Below, one piece after another: positions 59,124 to 64,000 of a stretch of DNA of 64,000 nt. The notes beneath the pieces are model-generated. The model saw only the letters and a program-made list of their open reading frames with translations. It did no database searches and was not told the origin of the DNA. Positions within the stretch are counted from its first letter, which is position 1; the number at the start of each line of letters is the position of its first letter. This DNA is from Cercospora beticola. Taxonomy: Eukaryota > Ascomycota > Dothideomycetes > Mycosphaerellales > Mycosphaerellaceae. The position numbers and the translations under genes were made by a program. The stretch lies in contig NC_088943.1 in NCBI RefSeq assembly GCF_033473495.1, forward strand, positions 372,001-436,000, written 5' to 3'.

Positions 59124-59475
59124 AGGATGTGGTGGCACGGAGGTGCGCAATGTAGCTGATGAGATTGGTAGAAGAGTCGAGGGGGCCATGGAGTGCAATT
59201 TGATGTTTTCCTGCAAGACTGAGTTGCTCAGAAGATAGATCGATCGCATTTAATGTAAGAGAAATTGCTACGCCAGGAATGCCGTCGTGTTTCAGATCAC
59301 TCTCCTCGCCATCTGCTCTTTCTGACTTCAGGTGATGTGTCAGGAACGATCACAAGGAGCGGACCTGAGATATGCACAAGATCATTTCGCAGATAGAGAA
59401 AACTGTACAACCTGTTCGTGATTCGTCACTATGACTGTGATTAAAATCTTTGTATATCGTATCGTAAGGTGCAAA
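59124..59475. other. Convergent spacer between PKS and regulator
   Basis: About 350 bases between two 3' ends. No gene; AT-rich towards 59440, with probable polyadenylation regions. Confidence 0.5.
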
Positions 59476-60612
59476 CTATACGGTCGCCTGAGCACTCCGT
59501 CTTATCGAGCAGAAGAAAGAATTGACTCTAGCCCAATGGCATTTAGGATCTCCAACGCCGGCCGCCTGAGGGCCATGCATGCTTTGATGTCTTTGGTACA
59601 CCGTGCCAAGCCGATCCAGCAGTGGTAGTAATAGATTGTGCATTTCCGATAATACAATAGCGGACGCCTGATTGCGACTCTCGGGCGAGCTGACAACGTA
59701 CGAGCCAATTCGTACAGTCGCAGCAATGACCATGTCGTGGCCAAGAAATGCTCCGGCGTACCAGTCGATCACCCGCCCTATGCTCGTGGAGCATTTCTCA
59801 AACAGTAAAATGTTCTGTGAGCATGTGCAGTCTAGAATTCCGGAGATGTTCTCAATGGTGTCCCTGTTGATGGCCAGCAGATCGTCCATGCCTATTGACA
59901 TTGTCGATTCGGAATTGTGAGCCGATTGTGTCGCCAATGGCCAAAAGCTGTGTGATGCGTGTAGTGAAAGCTTAGCACTTCTATCCGAGCATGAGGCGCA
60001 TAGCGCTTGTGAAAGGTGCCTCTTCTGGCTGGGCCGGTCGAAATTCCAATGCATCATCGCCGGGCCTGGAGAGGGCGCCACTCCAGTCGATGCATTTGAT
60101 GGGGATGGATCTTGAAGAACTGTACAATCCATGGGGTTTGTGCTTGCGGTGCTGCGATGGCTACCCTCTCCATTGGCGAAGTTGGGCAGGTTCCAGTTGT
60201 TGAATTGCTCTAGCGAAACGGAAGGGCTGAAGACGGAATCGTGGGGGCTGTTGGAGGATTGCGGCAAGTATTCGGTGGCGTCTGGTGCCGACATGTACTG
60301 CTCAAACGCCTCATGGGCGTTCCTGGATAGTTGCAAGCCACCATTCTCATGTGAAGCTGCATCTGTTACCCATCAGTCAACGCTTCAAACAGAGTCAGCC
60401 GAAAATGTGGCGCAGACCTTACATGATGATTGAGGGAGCTTTGGTGGGCCACGTCTGCTGATAGAATAGTTGCAGTTCATGCCCTTTTCATGGCAGCGAA
60501 CACATGCTCTGCCCTCCCGAGGCTGGCAGCGGACGTGAGATTGGCCGCAGGCATCGCAAGACTGTCGGACAATACCAGACTTGTTCAATGATGCAAGGGA
60601 ATGGTGTGACAT
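59476..60612 (-). CDS. Zn2Cys6 transcription factor, AflR-like, cluster regulator
   Basis: Exons 60612-60423 and 60362-59476 (60-bp intron) give 358 residues. The zinc cluster is C19-x2-C22-x6-C29-x7-C37-x2-C40-x6-C47, followed by a basic stretch SRRGPPK. The C-terminal half resembles the AflR regulatory region: a C-T-C-S-Q-N-I-L-L block, WYAGA and a helix with SEMHNLLLPLLDRL. AflR-like regulators sit next to many non-reducing PKS genes (CTB8 in cercosporin). It is convergent with the PKS. The motif shared by cluster promoters is a natural candidate for its binding site; its own upstream region shows no copy. Confidence 0.88.
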
Positions 60613-62304
60613 GTCGTGATACAGTGCAAGGGAATCTGACGAGCGCTGGAATCTGGTCGTGGCTAGGTCTGGACCCTCCCGTCCCCTACAAATGCATTCT
60701 GCCAGACATTATGAGGCGTTCACTTGAACGCGGTCTGCCTCGCAATAAGATCCTATATAGGCAGGTCATTTTGTGGATCGACTCTGCCAGCAACGATCGT
60801 CTGTCACAGCTAACGAAAGCTCCCAAAAACAACAACATGATTCGATACTGCACCATGTCCATCATGCCATGGCGCTACAAACATTATATTGCACTAGTCA
60901 TCCAACATTCATGCCAAGGAGCGAAGGACACTAGACACATGAAGCCCGGCCTTGGCTGCGTAAGGTGTGTCGATCCACCCGGAAAATCGAACATCAGTGC
61001 CGTAAAGAAATGGAGCGCTACCCTTTTGTGCTTCAAGGCCTCCCACCCCACGCAATTGCCGCCCGGACCAGACTCCGTTGGCCACTAGCTGCGAACGAAG
61101 TCGGGTGCATTTAGGCTCCGTTGCTCTCCTGTGTTGGTCTCGCGGGGACGAAGGAAGCTCGGCGGCTCCGTCTACTACATTGCATTGGCAGAGGAATGGA
61201 TGATGCTGATGTGACGTCTGCTCTAAGCAGGCTTAGCAGTCTTGCCTTGTGATGATTTCTTGCCATCGAAGTCTGACGAGAGCTTTTTCCCAAGAAGACT
61301 TAGCCTCGGTACGTTCTTCTTCTGTGTCCCAAAGTGGACTAAATCAGTTCGCAGTATCCAACAAGAATGCCTCCTCTGCGTAGATCCCTTGAATTCCTCG
61401 TGCCTACACGTGCCAATGGCTGCCAGCCTACTGGAGAAGATCGTGCATTGTTCCTTCGGCCAACCACACGCTATAATACGAAGTCTGCCATACCTCTTGC
61501 AGGTCGTCGTTGGCCGAGAGAGATCTTCTTGCCCGCAAGCCCTAAGGCAGACGGACTGGCCTTATGCGATTACTAAGAGACCTCGGGCCCGAACTCCAGT
61601 ACTGAGCTGAGAATTCCTCCACCGGTACCGACTTCTTCCCGAGTTCCACTTCCCTTTCTGCTCTTAAGAGGTGATCAACAATCTCTGCTCCTTTGTGATG
61701 CCAAGGCCTCTCCGCGCGCTCTCGGAATGCACTATTCGATATCGGATCACTGGATTCCGTACAACTGCGAGCGATTGCCAGAGCGCCGCACAATGGCACG
61801 AATCTCATGCAATTACGCAGCTAACAGCCACAATCATCAGCAAAGTGTGTATTTGGTCGTTGCCGGTGATTATGTTCGCTCAGAAGTCTCCGGGTCCTTG
61901 TGCTAAGGGACAACAATTCACTTGATCTGTGGGTCAATGCCAACTCCCAATGACGCCAACCTCTCCAAGTGGCTGTGAACTGTTATGAAGGCTAGATATC
62001 CTTCTCATCCTTCGTGCACCCAACGTCTGCATTCACTGCACGTAGCACAAACGAAGATGAATGGGGCAAGATTCGAAGAAGTGCTATGCTTCAAATGAAC
62101 AGAAGGCGTTGAATATCGTGCTATCTTTGCCGTGATACCTGGTATCTACTACAATATTCCCGGCCATCTCACTAGATGCTCTCCATCACACACCCCTGTT
62201 CATAATTTCGGCATTCACATTCGCTTGTCTTGACAACTCTGCAGGCAATCAGTCTATGACCAGAGGTGATCTCGCCTCTTTCGACATACCATTATTCGAG
62301 ACAT
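60613..62304. other. Gene-poor region beyond the cluster
   Basis: About 1.7 kb with no supported gene. A 194-codon plus frame at 60504-61088 overlaps the regulator's first exon on the other strand and is irregular in composition. A lone TCGGGCCCGA palindrome, like the cluster motif, lies at about 61583-61592 with no gene next to it. Confidence 0.45.
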
Positions 62305-62637
62305 TTATGCCACGACAGTCATGATAGCTCCAGCACTCTTAATCTCCTTGACAACGGGAGCACGCTTCTGGATGGCCGCAGACGCATCGTCCCTCTTGGT
62401 CGGGAAGTCGCAGTCTGAAGTGAGTTGGCCGTTGGGGTCTTGGTTCATGCAGCACGAGCGGAAGTTTGAGAGCTTTTCGGAGATGGTGCCTGCAACACAG
62501 TCGTTGCCTTCGTAGCGTCCGCCAAGGGAGCCACAGCAGATTCGGGTGGCCTCGTCGTTGGTGCCGCCTTGGACACACTTGCAGGCGGTGGCAGTGAGAG
62601 CCATAGAGGCGAGGATGATGGCATTGAAGAACTGCAT
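62305..62637 (-). CDS. Small cysteine-rich secreted protein A, 110 aa
   Basis: A signal peptide (MQFFNAIILASMALTATA) is followed by a Cys-rich domain: CKC near residue 20, ICCG, DC, SCC and DC, with SEKLSNFRSCC typical of the pair. A C-terminal tail holds two dibasic Kex2-like sites (TKR and QKR), so the tail may be removed. It is clearly paralogous to the protein at 63475-63708 in leader, Cys spacing and the I-S-E-x-L-S-x-F block, but it is on the opposite strand. An upstream non-ATG extension of the frame is ignored. Family name unknown to me; candidate effector or antimicrobial-type protein by size and Cys content only. Confidence 0.8.
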   Translation of the reverse strand: MQFFNAIILASMALTATACKCVQGGTNDEATRICCGSLGGRYEGNDCVAGTISEKLSNFRSCCMNQDPNGQLTSDCDFPTKRDDASAAIQKRAPVVKEIKSAGAIMTVVA

Positions 62638-63107
62638 GTTGATAGATTGATTTGTGGTGTGTTGGGAAGTAGTTGGAAGTCTTGAAGTGTTTGTGATGAG
62701 TTGGATGATAATTGTTCTTTGGTCGGCTTGAGGACCGCCTTTTGTATCAACACAATCATACGGACTTGGTGCTTGTGACACTATTCTCAATGTCCACATC
62801 TGTGCTAGGTATGACGACGATGGGTGCCAATAGTGATCTACAGTAGCGTCGGCGACGCTTCACTCGGGCTTCGTGCTTGTTGAAACATCTCAACGACCCC
62901 TGGTGAGGAAGTGTTCAAGCTGGATGACAGCAGTCCCGGGCATGCAAGTGGAGTACATGAGATCAGCACGAGTATCTCCAACAGTTCCCGACGCGCGATG
63001 GCAGCTTTGCTCGTGATACCAAGACCCTAGCGTAGACCGCGAAGCTGAATGACGATCGTAGGAGGTAGGCAACTCCAGTCCCCGAACCTCAGTTCAGAGT
63101 TCAACAT

Positions 63108-63141
63108 TGCACGTGTTTTTCGACTGCACGTGTACTTCGAC
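63108..63141 (+). repeat. Tandem 17-bp repeat with CACGTG cores
   Basis: Two head-to-tail copies of TGCACGTGTNNTTCGAC. CACGTG is the core site of bHLH regulators, so this may be a control element for one or both flanking genes. Confidence 0.5.
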
Positions 63142-63358
63142 TGAGAACTGCGCAAGGATCTTCGTCGTCATACCACGAAGGATTCTCGGGGATGTCGTTG
63201 GCGAGTCGCGAACCACGAGGGGCTGCATCTTCTTGGCAGAGTTTGATCGGGAACGGATGCATAGCGATGATGAAGGTAGCAACGACAGGTGTCATAGGAC
63301 AATGGAAACAGTGTTGAAGCAAAAAAAGGGTGAACGCAAAAATATCGACGCAGAAGAC

Positions 63359-63367
63359 GTATATAGT
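63359..63367 (+). promoter_or_regulatory. TATA box of secreted protein B
   Basis: The sequence GTATATAGT lies about 110 bases upstream of the start codon at 63475. Confidence 0.45.
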
Positions 63368-63474
63368 CCCAGTCCTCCCTCCACGAAGACAGAATCCCAG
63401 AACTATCAACTCTTCACAGTCAAATAAATCAACAAACCATCAATTCTCGCTCCACCAGCACCACCACCGCAAAC

Positions 63475-63708
63475 ATGCAATTCTTCACCGTCGCCATCAT
63501 TGCCCTTTTCGGCCTCACCGCCAACGCATGCAAGTGCTCCAACGACAGACTCGCCACTGAGTCCTGCTGCGCTCAACTCCAAGGCAACTATCTCCCAGAT
63601 CAGCAAGATTGCCAGGCCGCCTCCATCTCCGAGCGCCTCTCTACTTTCGCCTCTTGCTGCAGTGAAGGTGGATTCGACAGCGACTGTGACTGCCCATCTG
63701 GCTGTTAA
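63475..63708 (+). CDS. Small cysteine-rich secreted protein B, 77 aa
   Basis: A signal peptide (MQFFTVAIIALFGLTANA) is followed by ten cysteines in the mature chain: CKC, SCC, DC, SCC, DCDC and a final C. The pattern and the block SISERLSTFASCC match protein A at 62305-62637. The C-terminal Kex2-containing tail of that paralog is missing. Intronless. The 5' leader is CA-rich. Likely extracellular and disulfide-bonded; function unknown. Confidence 0.82.
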   Translation: MQFFTVAIIALFGLTANACKCSNDRLATESCCAQLQGNYLPDQQDCQAASISERLSTFASCCSEGGFDSDCDCPSGC

Positions 63709-64000
63709 ATAGCCTCGATATGAGAAATGGATTGGTGAGTACAGAAGTCCCTCGCCATTATACGACCACACTGACATATGCTGGTCCAGATAGTGGCGGC
63801 ACGATATTGATCTATGCTGGAGGCAACTCGTGGTTTTTCCGGGAGATAATGTATCATGAGATCAGGTCATAGTCAATGAATCGACCAGTAGCCCAGCTAC
63901 ACTGTCCGCCAATTGGTATTCATTCCTGTTGCCAATCAAAGCTCTCGTGTCTGAGTTCATTACCACTGCCTTTAGATGTGCCGCGGATCTCGAGCCGCGT

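Larger units (their letters stand above)
62638..63474. promoter_or_regulatory. Divergent intergenic region of the paralogous pair
   Basis: About 840 bases between the two start codons. It contains two tandem 17-bp units with an E-box core (63108-63141) and a TATA box near 63360. No gene is seen. Confidence 0.55.

Noticed and set aside
60504..61088. 194-codon plus-strand frame next to the regulator
   Set aside because: It overlaps the zinc-cluster exon on the other strand and has no protein-like features.
61583..61592. TCGGGCCCGA palindrome similar to the cluster motif
   Set aside because: One base shorter than the cluster consensus and not next to any supported gene; kept only as a note.

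Overview
The window is nuclear DNA of a filamentous ascomycete, most likely a plant-associated Dothideomycete. Genes have many short introns (about 45-70 bp, GT...AG, with CTRAC-like branch sites), two tRNA genes carry introns, and the gene content is typically fungal: a GH7 cellobiohydrolase, a heme-thiolate peroxygenase, small cysteine-rich secreted proteins and a non-reducing polyketide synthase. No ribosomal RNA, CRISPR array or intact transposon was seen. All exon models are mine, read by eye from splice signals and checked only for frame closure.

Layout. 1-31 kb holds scattered genes: a degenerate 149-bp tandem repeat, GH7 cellulase, an AIM9/APH-like protein, a PAH-domain protein, a peroxygenase, a protein with a stretched zincin motif, a full-length nitric oxide synthase (oxygenase plus flavoprotein reductase), a small beta-rich protein, an ICMT-like methyltransferase and a very large secreted PAN/Apple-like repeat protein. 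Long gene-free stretches lie at 3.1-6.6, 15.8-19.3 and 25.2-26.6 kb. 31.5-34.0 kb has a stand-alone P450 and a small secreted protein.

35.7-60.6 kb is a biosynthetic cluster: BBE-like oxidase 1, (tRNA-Glu), multicopper oxidase, fasciclin-domain protein, BBE-like oxidase 2, O-methyltransferase 1, P450, O-methyltransferase 2, FAD monooxygenase, a SAT-KS-AT-PT-ACP-ACP-TE polyketide synthase and an AflR-like Zn2Cys6 regulator. This set matches the perylenequinone clusters (cercosporin, elsinochrome, hypocrellin): the PKS makes an aromatic polyketide, the FAD monooxygenase and methyltransferases tailor it, and the laccase/fasciclin pair with a BBE-like oxidase couples two halves. A P450 and a second BBE-like gene suggest a variant product. 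No transporter gene is in the window. Three divergent promoters and the BBE2 upstream region share an 11-bp motif close to TCGGGCCTCGA, a good candidate for the cluster regulator's site.

60.6-64 kb is mostly gene-free and ends with a divergent pair of paralogous small cysteine-rich secreted proteins.
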